Below, piece after piece: positions 26,306 through 35,378 of a stretch of 64,000 bases of DNA. The translations under genes were made by a program, and so were the position numbers. The DNA comes from CAWIKY01 sp963836905 (GTDB lineage Bacteria > Pseudomonadota > Alphaproteobacteria > Caulobacterales > Hyphomonadaceae): positions 1,240,001 through 1,304,000 of the forward strand of contig CAWIKY010000006.1 in assembly GCA_963836905.1 (NCBI GenBank). The letters run 5' to 3'. The notes below the pieces were generated by a model. The model was not told where the DNA came from. It saw only the letters and a program-made list of their open reading frames with translations, and did not search any database. Within the stretch, counting starts at the first letter, position 1. The number at the start of each line of letters is the position of its first letter.

Positions 26306-26378
26306 GGCGGCAAGGCATGGTTTTCACCATAAAATCAAAAGAAATTATGTTTTCTTTCAATGCCTTGCCACTTCATCG
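26306..26378 (+). promoter_or_regulatory. Candidate CRISPR leader with perfect 10-bp inverted repeat
   Basis: 73-bp AT-rich spacer between the cas2 stop and the first repeat. GGCAAGGCAT (26309-26318) is exactly inverted as ATGCCTTGCC (26360-26369), enclosing 41 bp of A/T-rich DNA. It could be a leader with protein sites for spacer integration, or a terminator-like hairpin between convergent transcripts (cas operon rightward, crRNA leftward). Confidence 0.5.
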
Positions 26379-29300
26379 GTCTAGCACTCTGGAAAAGCCG
26401 GACCAACCGCAACGACTTCGCGGGCGGGACGCAACCGACCACAGTCTAGCACTCTGGAAAAGCCGGACCAACCGCAACAAAGCGATGCGAGCCGATCACG
26501 GGATCGATGTCTAGCACTCTGGAAAAGCCGGACCAACCGCAACGTATTAACATTGTTATAACGTGCCACGTATGTCTAGCACTCTGGAAAAGCCGGACCA
26601 ACCGCAACCGGCATCCCTGTGGCCTACGGCCCGTTTGGGTCTAGCACTCTGGAAAAGCCGGACCAACCGCAACCGGGCGAAACTCCGGGTCCATCCCCGC
26701 CAGGTCTAGCACTCTGGAAAAGCCGGACCAACCGCAACTGACATGGTATACTCTCCGTAAAAGTGGGAGTCTAGCACTCTGGAAAAGCCGGACCAACCGC
26801 AACAAAATCACAGATGCGACCAGATCGCTGCGGGTCTAGCACTCTGGAAAAGCCGGACCAACCGCAACCTCGAAATAAACTCCGAGCTAGACCCGGACGT
26901 CTAGCACTCTGGAAAAGCCGGACCAACCGCAACAAAATCACAGATGCGACCAGATCGCTGCGGGTCTAGCACTCTGGAAAAGCCGGACCAACCGCAACCT
27001 CGAAATAAACTCCGAGCTAGACCCGGACGTCTAGCACTCTGGAAAAGCCGGACCAACCGCAACACCGTCGCAGACCGCCCCTGCTCGCGCGTGGTCTAGC
27101 ACTCTGGAAAAGCCGGACCAACCGCAACCGAACCCGCCGCCATTGTCCGCAGGACCGCGTCTAGCACTCTGGAAAAGCCGGACCAACCGCAACAGACGAC
27201 ATCGACGAAGCCATAGCGCGTATGGTCTAGCACTCTGGAAAAGCCGGACCAACCGCAACCGACTTGGTGCAGAGCGCCTGATACTCTTCGTCTAGCACTC
27301 TGGAAAAGCCGGACCAACCGCAACAGCACGCGGTTGGGGACGTCATCGGTGTATGTCTAGCACTCTGGAAAAGCCGGACCAACCGCAACTAGTGAGCCAC
27401 CACCTTCGCCGTCGTAGACGTCTAGCACTCTGGAAAAGCCGGACCAACCGCAACATGCAGGGGCGCGCTGTCGACTTCTTTCAGGTCTAGCACTCTGGAA
27501 AAGCCGGACCAACCGCAACACACAACGGCTTCCAGCGCGTGTGAAACTAGTCTAGCACTCTGGAAAAGCCGGACCAACCGCAACACACAACGGCTTCCAG
27601 CGCGTGTGAAACTAGTCTAGCACTCTGGAAAAGCCGGACCAACCGCAACCGTGGAACACCGATATTGCCGCAGGCTCCGGTCTAGCACTCTGGAAAAGCC
27701 GGACCAACCGCAACGGGATATTCTGGCTATACCAATCCGCTCGCGTCTAGCACTCTGGAAAAGCCGGACCAACCGCAACTCGACAACCCCTTCCGCCATA
27801 CGGACGTGGGTCTAGCACTCTGGAAAAGCCGGACCAACCGCAACGGACTGACCACGCCGACGCCGCATTCGTCCGTCTAGCACTCTGGAAAAGCCGGACC
27901 AACCGCAACGGCAATGTGCCCTGTCCGCTTGATGTCATCGTCTAGCACTCTGGAAAAGCCGGACCAACCGCAACAACCGGAACATGGGCCTGCTCAATGG
28001 ACTTGTCTAGCACTCTGGAAAAGCCGGACCAACCGCAACAAGGAAGCCGTCCAGTCCGGGCGGGTGGTCGTCTAGCACTCTGGAAAAGCCGGACCAACCG
28101 CAACAACGACGAGACGTGGCGCGCCTTGCTCGACGTCTAGCACTCTGGAAAAGCCGGACCAACCGCAACGAGGTTCAGTCTGATCGGAAACGCTCGGAAG
28201 TCTAGCACTCTGGAAAAGCCGGACCAACCGCAACCCATGCGTCCGAATTAGAACAGAATTCGTAGTCTAGCACTCTGGAAAAGCCGGACCAACCGCAACA
28301 TAGATCGCCTGTCCCTTCGGCAGCATGTGGTCTAGCACTCTGGAAAAGCCGGACCAACCGCAACTTCTCGATGCCGATAATCAATACCTCCGGAGTCTAG
28401 CACTCTGGAAAAGCCGGACCAACCGCAACGGCGAAAGGGGAGGAACAAAGGAGGAGTCCGTCTAGCACTCTGGAAAAGCCGGACCAACCGCAACGGACCG
28501 GATCAAATAGCCACCAGAGTGCAGGTCTAGCACTCTGGAAAAGCCGGACCAACCGCAACTCAGTCGATCAGTTTATGACGATCTACGTCGTCTAGCACTC
28601 TGGAAAAGCCGGACCAACCGCAACCAGGCAGGTTCTGGACATGAGCCCCGCCGAGTTTAGCACTCTGGAAAAGCCGGACCAACCGCAACGTCGTTTTCGT
28701 CGTGGCTCGTCGCTGGGGCGTCTAGCACTCTGGAAAAGCCGGACCAACCGCAACATGGCTGTCCTCCTCCCCGTCTTCGCTTTCGTCTAGCACTCTGGAA
28801 AAGCCGGACCAACCGCAACGTGCGATAGGCGACATGTTGAACCGCGTCGGTCTAGCACTCTGGAAAAGCCGGACCAACCGCAACCTATTTCGGCGACACG
28901 CGAACAGGTGTCGGGTCTAGCACTCTGGAAAAGCCGGACCAACCGCAACGTGTTCGAGGATGACTCGCGGGTCGTATAAGTCTAGCACTCTGGAAAAGCC
29001 GGACCAACCGCAACACGGGATGTTGTGCCATCCGGCAAGACGACGTCTAGCACTCTGGAAAAGCCGGACCAACCGCAACTGTCAAAGGATGCTTCGCAGT
29101 TTGTCGTAGGTCTAGCACTCTGGAAAAGCCGGACCAACCGCAACCTATCGCGGTTTCTTCATGTCACTGATCGGGGTCTAGCACTCTGGAAAAGCCGGAC
29201 CAACCGCAACTTATGATCGTTCGACAGATACTTTAAAGAGGTCTAGCACTCTGGAAAAGCCGGACCAACCGCAACACGGGGGCCGGCAGGACAGCGACCG

Positions 29301-30846
29301 CGAGGGTCTAGCACTCTGGAAAAGCCGGACCAACCGCAACGGCTTTTGGCCTGCCCTTACGGTTTTTCTGGTCTAGCACTCTGGAAAAGCCGGACCAACC
29401 GCAACAACGATCATCGGCGAGGCCTGTCTGGCGGCGTCTAGCACTCTGGAAAAGCCGGACCAACCGCAACCAGACCCTCCTCGATGCCGGGCTGGTGAAG
29501 GTCTAGCACTCTGGAAAAGCCGGACCAACCGCAACGAGATCGGCGGCTTCACCGACCGCCATGCGGTCTAGCACTCTGGAAAAGCCGGACCAACCGCAAC
29601 GTAGTCACCCTCCTTGAGCGTCACGAACTCGTCTAGCACTCTGGAAAAGCCGGACCAACCGCAACGGATTTTGGCCAGCGCTCACGGTGTTTCTGGTCTA
29701 GCACTCTGGAAAAGCCGGACCAACCGCAACTTACACATCCAGTTAGCTTCCTGTTCATCAGTCTAGCACTCTGGAAAAGCCGGACCAACCGCAACTGTCA
29801 GGCGAATGTGGTTCTGCTGGACGGCGTCTAGCACTCTGGAAAAGCCGGACCAACCGCAACGATTATCTCACCCGCTACCGTGACACCTACGTCTAGCACT
29901 CTGGAAAAGCCGGACCAACCGCAACTGAGGAGCTGGACATCGGCTTTTGAATGCCGTCTAGCACTCTGGAAAAGCCGGACCAACCGCAACATGCCAAGGA
30001 TATCTCCCTGCACAACGGCAGTCTAGCACTCTGGAAAAGCCGGACCAACCGCAACCGCCGAGAACATCCGTCGAAGGAGTGTCGAGGTCTAGCACTCTGG
30101 AAAAGCCGGACCAACCGCAACCTCGTTCGCGGTCTTGGTGAGTCCGCTCTTGTCTAGCACTCTGGAAAAGCCGGACCAACCGCAACGGCGTCGTCCTGCA
30201 TGACATGCGCGACACCGTCTAGCACTCTGGAAAAGCCGGACCAACCGCAACCAGCAGAGACCCGAGAAGCTGGACGCGGGCGGTCTAGCACTCTGGAAAA
30301 GCCGGACCAACCGCAACGGAGACAGTTTCGTCTTTCGGGTGCAGGCCGGTCTAGCACTCTGGAAAAGCCGGACCAACCGCAACTGTATGGATGTTCAGGA
30401 ACGGCACCGTCCCAGTCTAGCACTCTGGAAAAGCCGGACCAACCGCAACAGAGAAGAGTTCATCGATCATATCAAGATGGGTCTAGCACTCTGGAAAAGC
30501 CGGACCAACCGCAACCGCCCAATCCGGGCGCATGGGCCGTGCGCCGGTCTAGCACTCTGGAAAAGCCGGACCAACCGCAACGTGGCGACCCCTGCATGGC
30601 TCGAAGCTAACGGTCTAGCACTCTGGAAAAGCCGGACCAACCGCAACCTGTCTGAACTTTATGAAGCCATCCGGCTGGGTCTAGCACTCTGGAAAAGCCG
30701 GACCAACCGCAACTATGCGGAATTAATCGCTATACCGAAGCGAGGTCTAGCACTCTGGAAAAAGCCGGACCAACCGCAACCTCACCACTGGACTTGTCTT
30801 TCCAGTTTTCGGTCTAGCACTCTGGAAAAGCCGGACCAACCGCAAC
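26379..30846 (-). CRISPR. Type II-C CRISPR array: 69 repeats, 68 spacers
   Basis: Plus-strand repeat is 35 bp, beginning GTCTAGCACTCTGG and ending GACCAACCGCAAC; spacers are 30 bp (56 of them) or 31 bp (12). The crRNA strand is inferred to be minus, because the tracrRNA anti-repeat pairs with the repeat read as GTTGCGG...TAGAC. Repeats are almost invariant: R36 (28655) has GTTTAG, and R68 (30745) has one extra A in the A run. Spacers 7-8 are repeated as 9-10, and spacer 18 as 19. Spacers 46 (29341) and 51 (29666) are 25/30 identical. All of the last nine spacers (60-68) are 31 bp. Open frames across the array are artefacts of the repeat. Confidence 0.98.
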
Positions 30847-30896
30847 GATCTTATCTTTGCCGCGAACTACGCGGTCATCCGGAATTTCCGATTGGT

Positions 30897-31292
30897 CTAT
30901 GCCGTGATCTCCTTGCATGTGTGGATCATTTCTTCGGGTCCGAGCAGGACCGGCACGAAGACCAATGAGCCCTCGCCGGGCAGATGCCAGCCAGTCGCCT
31001 TCTTCAATTCCGCGCCATGGCTTTCGCGGATGAACATCTCGTTCAGCCAGACGGCTTCCATGTCGGTTTCCTTGCCGGTCGCGTGATCGGTGATCGTGAT
31101 CGTGAACCGGGCGGATGTGCCGGGCTCAATATCCGGCGCAGCATGGATCCAGCTTACGAATGCGTCGTAGTCCGGCGAATATTTTCCGTCAGTCTTTGTG
31201 TCCTCGTTCTTCGCGTCTGCGAGTGATGGGACTTTCAGCGCAATAGGTGATGGGACTTTCGCCATAGCGCCGCTGTAACTCATTGTCTTCAT
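30897..31292 (-). CDS. Hypothetical island protein
   Basis: 131 aa, not recognised. Starts MKTMSYSGAMAKVPSP; the two GTCCCATCA motifs in its 5' end (31226-31259) encode KVPS twice. The middle (about residues 50-110) is compatible with a small beta-rich domain: GTSARFTITITDHATGKETDM, then WLNEMFIRESHGAEL and GEGSLVFVPVLLG. No signal peptide, membrane helix or catalytic motif. It is the only gene between the CRISPR array and the right attachment site, pointing toward the array. It could start at the internal ATG 9 codons later. Confidence 0.55.
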   Translation of the reverse strand: MKTMSYSGAMAKVPSPIALKVPSLADAKNEDTKTDGKYSPDYDAFVSWIHAAPDIEPGTSARFTITITDHATGKETDMEAVWLNEMFIRESHGAELKKATGWHLPGEGSLVFVPVLLGPEEMIHTCKEITA

Positions 31293-31303
31293 TAGGTTCG
31301 TCC

Positions 31304-31348
31304 CTGACTTTTAATCAGAGGGTAGCAGGTTCGAACCCTGCTGGGCAC
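31304..31348 (+). repeat. Right attachment site (attR), tRNA-Lys 3'-end copy
   Basis: 45 bp matching 17787-17831 except for one base. It contains only the anticodon-to-acceptor half of tRNA-Lys, without the 5' acceptor strand or D arm, so it is not a second tRNA. Confidence 0.88.
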
Positions 31349-31409
31349 GCTAGTTCCCCTTCCGCTATTTTCTTCACAGCTGATACTGTCCCTTAGCTTT
31401 GATGCTTGC

Positions 31410-32441
31410 CTAAGCTGGCGCATCTGCGGGCTTGGCGGGCAGGACAAACCGCTTCAGGCGGAGCGAAGGCTTCTCGACCAGATGCCATGACATTGCGGAC
31501 AGCATGACAACGACTGGAACTGAAATGCCACAAACAACCGACAGTGTGGCGCCGGGAAGGTAGAAAATCACTGTCTGAATGACTGGAAAATGCCAGATGT
31601 AGAAGCCGTAGGAATAATCGGGGAGGGAAGTCAGCACTCCGTTGGCCTTGCGCGGCAAACCGACATAACCGACGATCGCTGCCAGCGCCATGTTGGCGAG
31701 TATCTGGCCAAATGGACCGTCCCCGAAGGCCAGAAACGCAGTGAGAATGAGGACGACCATCCAGACCTTGGGCCGCCGGAGTTCGGGCACCTGCCAGAGA
31801 AGGATTCCTACAAGAAACGGTGGCGCCAGTCTGAATATTGCTTCCAGCGTACCGGAGCCGGCGACCGCCCCAGGCAGAAATGGCAACAGGATCTGACAGA
31901 ACACCATCAAGGCAAGCAAGGCTGACGTACGCCGCGCGTTCGCGATCGCGCCTGTCCGGAAAGATAGAGCCGCGGCAATATAGGCGGCAATCTCAAAACG
32001 GATTGTCCACAGTGCTCCGTTGAAATCCGGTTCGGGGTTGCCGAGGAAAATATCAGCGGCGTGGGCACCGGAATTGCCGAGAAGCAAGACGTTTACCGCA
32101 TAGGCCCATTGGCCAATTCCCCCGCTTCCGGTCAGCGGCGCAAGAACGAGTGCAAAGACGAGAAGGAGGACAATCAGAGCCGGATAGATACGCAAGACCC
32201 GGGATACGCCAAACACTCGGAGGCTGCGCCCCGAAGCCAGGCTTTTCGCAATCAGCATCCCGGAAACAATGAAAAAGCCATTCACTGCCAACCAGGCCAG
32301 GGTCCAGTCGTGAATGCGGATCGGATCGTGTCCGTCAGCGAGCAGGCACGCATGGCCGATGACGACGAGCCCGGCCAGTACCAGCCGAACCGGGGTCAGG
32401 TGGTTCTTGCCGAAAAGCGGGTCCAGGTCCGAGGTTATCAT
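31410..32441 (-). CDS. Acyltransferase 3 family membrane protein
   Basis: 343 aa with about ten membrane helices. The N-terminal block LTPVRLVLAGLVVIGHACLL has the family's Arg-x5-9-His pair (His about residue 30), followed by NGFFIVSGMLIAKS and RVLRIYPALIVLLL. Near the C-terminus are SYGFYIWHFPVIQ and LVEKPSLRLKR, both hallmarks. These proteins O-acylate (often O-acetylate) surface polysaccharides or other extracytoplasmic glycans; the acceptor cannot be deduced. First chromosomal gene right of the island, alone on its strand. Confidence 0.85.
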   Translation of the reverse strand: MITSDLDPLFGKNHLTPVRLVLAGLVVIGHACLLADGHDPIRIHDWTLAWLAVNGFFIVSGMLIAKSLASGRSLRVFGVSRVLRIYPALIVLLLVFALVLAPLTGSGGIGQWAYAVNVLLLGNSGAHAADIFLGNPEPDFNGALWTIRFEIAAYIAAALSFRTGAIANARRTSALLALMVFCQILLPFLPGAVAGSGTLEAIFRLAPPFLVGILLWQVPELRRPKVWMVVLILTAFLAFGDGPFGQILANMALAAIVGYVGLPRKANGVLTSLPDYSYGFYIWHFPVIQTVIFYLPGATLSVVCGISVPVVVMLSAMSWHLVEKPSLRLKRFVLPAKPADAPA

Positions 32442-32552
32442 TCAGGGTTTTCCGAATACGCCTCAGCGCCGAAGATCCCTGATTAGCAGGAATCATGCAA
32501 TTCATTGATTAAGAGCGGCCAGCAAAATCACGGCATTGGAACAGCGTTGAAA

Positions 32553-33089
32553 TCAGCCGCGAACGGCGGCGGCGAGCATGTCCATCGCTGCGTCAACACT
32601 TGCCGTTCGAATGCCTGTCCGGTCGAGGTGATCGAAGAAATGATGCTCATGCCGGATAGGGTGGTTTTCACGCGCGAGAGCCATGTGCACTGTGCCGACC
32701 GGCTTCATGGGAGACCCGCCGCCAGGCCCGGCGACCCCGGTAATCGATAGCGCAATATTGGCTCGGCTTTCGGTGAGCGCACCTTCGGCCATCATGCGTG
32801 CGACCGGCTCGCTGACGGCGCCAAAATCAGCCAGAAAATCACCCTGCACACCCAGCATCTCTTCTTTCGCATGGTTGGAATAGGTGATGAAACTCCGGTC
32901 AAGAACGCGTGACGACCCGGCAATGGAAACGATCAACGCAGACAGAAGGCCGCCGGTACAGCTTTCCGCGAAAGCGAAGCGAAGACGCCGCTGACTGGCA
33001 TCGTCGACCAGCAAACGCGCCGTGTTCATCTGTCGTTCGCTGAACACTCCGTACCTCGCGCAGTCAGTTCCGTTCGCAACAGACTTCAC
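32553..33089 (-). CDS. pncC: CinA C-terminal domain protein (nicotinamide-nucleotide amidase type)
   Basis: 178 aa, a stand-alone CinA C-terminal domain. Signatures: FAESCTGGLLSALIVSIAGSS, FITYSNHAKEEMLGV, AVSEPVARMMAEGAL and SITGVAGPGGGSPMKPVGTVHMA. Such proteins deamidate nicotinamide mononucleotide in NAD salvage (PncC). The GTG at 33089 overlaps the ispDF stop (GTGA), favouring translational coupling; a shorter start at 33029 (MNTARLL) is closer to the usual N-terminus. Confidence 0.87.
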   Translation of the reverse strand: MKSVANGTDCARYGVFSERQMNTARLLVDDASQRRLRFAFAESCTGGLLSALIVSIAGSSRVLDRSFITYSNHAKEEMLGVQGDFLADFGAVSEPVARMMAEGALTESRANIALSITGVAGPGGGSPMKPVGTVHMALARENHPIRHEHHFFDHLDRTGIRTASVDAAMDMLAAAVRG

Positions 33090-34300
33090 CCTAATTCATT
33101 TGATGGCAAGGTGATCGAAGCAATTGCCTGTGCGGCGATCCCTTCACGTCTGCCTGCAAAGCCAAGTCCCTCGGTGGTTGTCGCTTTCACGCTGATGCGG
33201 TCGATCGAAAGATCGAGAACAGCCGCTGTGTTTCGGCGCAGCTTTTCCCGGATTGGACCGATCTTCGGCGCTTCGCAGATGATTGTTATATCGGTATGAA
33301 TTATTCTGCCCGCGCGCTCGGAAACCCTTTGCGCAGCGTGTTTGATAAAAGATGCCGAGGGCGCGCCGGACCATGTCGGATCCGTTGGTGGAAAATGTAC
33401 ACCGATATCTCCGTCGCCCAGTGCGCCAAGAATGGCGTCGGTCAGTGCGTGCCAGGCCACATCTGCATCCGAGTGTCCCTTGAGCCCTCTGGAATGCGCA
33501 ATACGTTCTCCGCATAACCAGACGTGATCGCCCGGTTCGAAAGCATGAACATCGAAGCCGAACCCTGTGCGGGTTTCCATCTGCGGCTCGAGCAGCAGCT
33601 TTTCGAGCATGTTCAAATCCTCCGGATAAGTCAGTTTCAGCAGACGCTCATCGCCCGGGATCAGCCTTGCCTTTGCGCCTGAATGTACTGCGATCGTCAT
33701 GTCATCGACCGCTTCTCTTCCGCTCCAGGCAGCCAAGGCCTGACGATACTCTGCCAGATCGAGCGCTTGTGGTGTCTGAATCCTCTGCAAGCCAAAGCGA
33801 TCTATCGTCTCGCCAGTCTCCCGGCGCAGGGCATCATTGACCGGAAGGGCCGGGGCAACAGCCAGACCCGGTGCGCATTCGTTAAGCAGGCGCACCACCA
33901 TCGCAGGGGTCAGCCCCGGTCGTGCCGCATCATGGATGAGCACTTTGGATTCTTCACCAACAGGGAGAGATGCAAGTGCGTTTTCAACCGTTTCCTTGCG
34001 GGTCTTCCCCCCGGATACGAGATGAAGCTTCTCCTGGAGAACCGGCGAAAGCCCTGCCAGTTCGGTACGGACCCGATCGATCTCCGCGGCAGGAAGAGCC
34101 AGAACAACACTATGGATGTCAGGGCACTGCAAGAAGACGTCGAGGCTCCAACGATAAACCGGCTTGTCGATAAGATGGCGGAACTGCTTTGAGACATCGC
34201 CGCCGAAACGCTGGGCATTTCCTGCCGCAACTATGATCGCATGATTGCCGAACCCTTTTTGCCCGCTTTTTAGGCGCTTCGAACTTATGTTGTCTTGCAC
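33086..34300 (-). CDS. ispDF: Bifunctional IspD/IspF isoprenoid enzyme
   Basis: 404-aa fusion of two non-consecutive steps of the MEP pathway. Residues ~20-240 are 2-C-methyl-D-erythritol 4-phosphate cytidylyltransferase: IIVAAGNAQRFGGDVSKQF and VLIHDAARPGLTP. Residues ~245-404 are 2-C-methyl-D-erythritol 2,4-cyclodiphosphate synthase: RTGFGFDVHAFEPGD with the metal-binding DxH, GHSDADVAWHALTDAILGA and FPPTDPTW. GTG start; the first ~18 residues are extra and the true start may be slightly downstream. Followed by the coupled pncC gene. Confidence 0.95.
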   Translation of the reverse strand: MQDNISSKRLKSGQKGFGNHAIIVAAGNAQRFGGDVSKQFRHLIDKPVYRWSLDVFLQCPDIHSVVLALPAAEIDRVRTELAGLSPVLQEKLHLVSGGKTRKETVENALASLPVGEESKVLIHDAARPGLTPAMVVRLLNECAPGLAVAPALPVNDALRRETGETIDRFGLQRIQTPQALDLAEYRQALAAWSGREAVDDMTIAVHSGAKARLIPGDERLLKLTYPEDLNMLEKLLLEPQMETRTGFGFDVHAFEPGDHVWLCGERIAHSRGLKGHSDADVAWHALTDAILGALGDGDIGVHFPPTDPTWSGAPSASFIKHAAQRVSERAGRIIHTDITIICEAPKIGPIREKLRRNTAAVLDLSIDRISVKATTTEGLGFAGRREGIAAQAIASITLPSNELG

Positions 34301-34367
34301 AATAATGGTCTTTCCAGTTTAATGCACAAGAATTGAGCAAATCCGCTTCGGGTAGGGGAAATAGCAG

Positions 34368-35378
34368 GTGAACGTACTCGCTGCCAAGTCAGTCGGCCCG
34401 AAGGTTTACCTCGCACCGATGTCGGGCATCACGGACGCGCCGTTCCGACGTGCTTGCGTTCGTGCCGGATCTGCGAACGTTATTTCTGAAATGGTAGCCG
34501 GTGATGCTTTGGAGAGCCGAAGCCAGAACGCTGCATTGCGGCTCGCACGTCATGACGGTTCGGAAGATTTTGTTGTGCAGATCATTGGTCGTCAAGCCGA
34601 TCATATGACTTACGCAACGCGTGCCGCTATCAAGAGCGGTGCGACCCGGATCGATATCAACATGGGGTGTCCGGCCCGCAAGGTGACCGGCGGGTGCTCC
34701 GGGTCTGCGCTCATGCGCGATCTGCCAATGGCGGGCGCATTGATCGAAGCGGTCCTGGACGTCGCGGGCGACATGCCTGTCAGTCTGAAGATGCGTTTAG
34801 GTTGGGACCGTGACAGTCTCAATGCGCCCGAACTCGCAGCAATAGCAGAAGGTCTGGGGGTTCGCGCATTCACCGTACATGGCCGTACCCGCAACCAGTT
34901 TTACAAAGGCGAGGCGGATTGGTCTGCCGTTCGTGAGACCGTAAATGCGGTCAATCTTCCGGTCACGGTGAACGGGGATATTTCAGGCATCGATACGGCT
35001 CGCTCAGCTTTGGCTAAGTCAGGTGCGCAGGCAGTGATGATCGGACGGGCAGCGATCGGCAAACCGTGGCTGTGTGGCGCGGTGGAAACTGCCCTTGCAA
35101 CCAGCGAAGATGTTGTCGAACCATCTGTGCATGAGCAGGCAGAGGGCATTCTGGACCTTATCGCAGACAGCATCGTCTTCTACGGTGAGGCGCTTGGTAC
35201 GCGCACTGTACGTAAACATGTGTCCGAGGCAATCGACGGATGGGCAAGCCGCACGGCAGATAGCAGGACTGCTGAAGACTGGCGAAGCATAAAGGCCCGG
35301 GCTTGTACGGCGAATTCCTATGACGGGTTCCGCGAGGCCTTCGAAACGTTTCTGAACTGCCGGTCTCTGGCCGCATGA
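34368..35378 (+). CDS. dusB: tRNA-dihydrouridine synthase B
   Basis: 336-aa FMN enzyme reducing uridine in tRNA D-loops (NifR3 family). Seen: LAPMSGITDAPFRRACV (about residues 16-32), INMGCPARKVTGGCSGSALMR with the catalytic Cys, VHGRTRNQFYKGEADW and VNGDISG. GTG start after GGGGAAATAG. It heads the dusB-ntrB-ntrC order typical of alphaproteobacteria and overlaps the ntrB start (ATGA). Confidence 0.95.
   Translation: MNVLAAKSVGPKVYLAPMSGITDAPFRRACVRAGSANVISEMVAGDALESRSQNAALRLARHDGSEDFVVQIIGRQADHMTYATRAAIKSGATRIDINMGCPARKVTGGCSGSALMRDLPMAGALIEAVLDVAGDMPVSLKMRLGWDRDSLNAPELAAIAEGLGVRAFTVHGRTRNQFYKGEADWSAVRETVNAVNLPVTVNGDISGIDTARSALAKSGAQAVMIGRAAIGKPWLCGAVETALATSEDVVEPSVHEQAEGILDLIADSIVFYGEALGTRTVRKHVSEAIDGWASRTADSRTAEDWRSIKARACTANSYDGFREAFETFLNCRSLAA

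Larger units (their letters stand above)
17787..31348. mobile_element. Integrative genomic island in tRNA-Lys carrying type II-C CRISPR-Cas
   Basis: Bounded by 45-bp direct repeats derived from the tRNA-Lys 3' end (17787-17831 and 31304-31348, one mismatch). The tyrosine integrase lies next to the left site and reads toward it, as is usual for tRNA-integrating elements. Cargo: a duplicated cassette with iteron-like repeats (19.5-21.25 kb), tracrRNA-cas9-cas1-cas2 and a 4.5-kb CRISPR array, and one orphan gene. No conjugation, replication or capsid genes are recognisable, so it is either a non-autonomous or satellite-like island, or the decayed remnant of a larger element. The short motif ATGGGACTTT recurs near both ends and in the middle. 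Confidence 0.85.

Noticed and set aside
30847..30896. CRISPR leader at the distal (right) end of the array
   Set aside because: The 50 bp here are not AT-rich and show no promoter-like pair; the cas2-proximal gap is a better leader candidate, although acquisition polarity is unproven.
26381..30968. Many open frames across the array on both strands encoding repeated CGWSGFSRVLD or SSTLEKPDQPQ units
   Set aside because: They are translations of the 35-bp CRISPR repeat; the period of 65-66 bp and variable inserts are the spacers.
31304..31348. Second tRNA-Lys gene
   Set aside because: Only the 3' half is present; it is the attachment-site copy.
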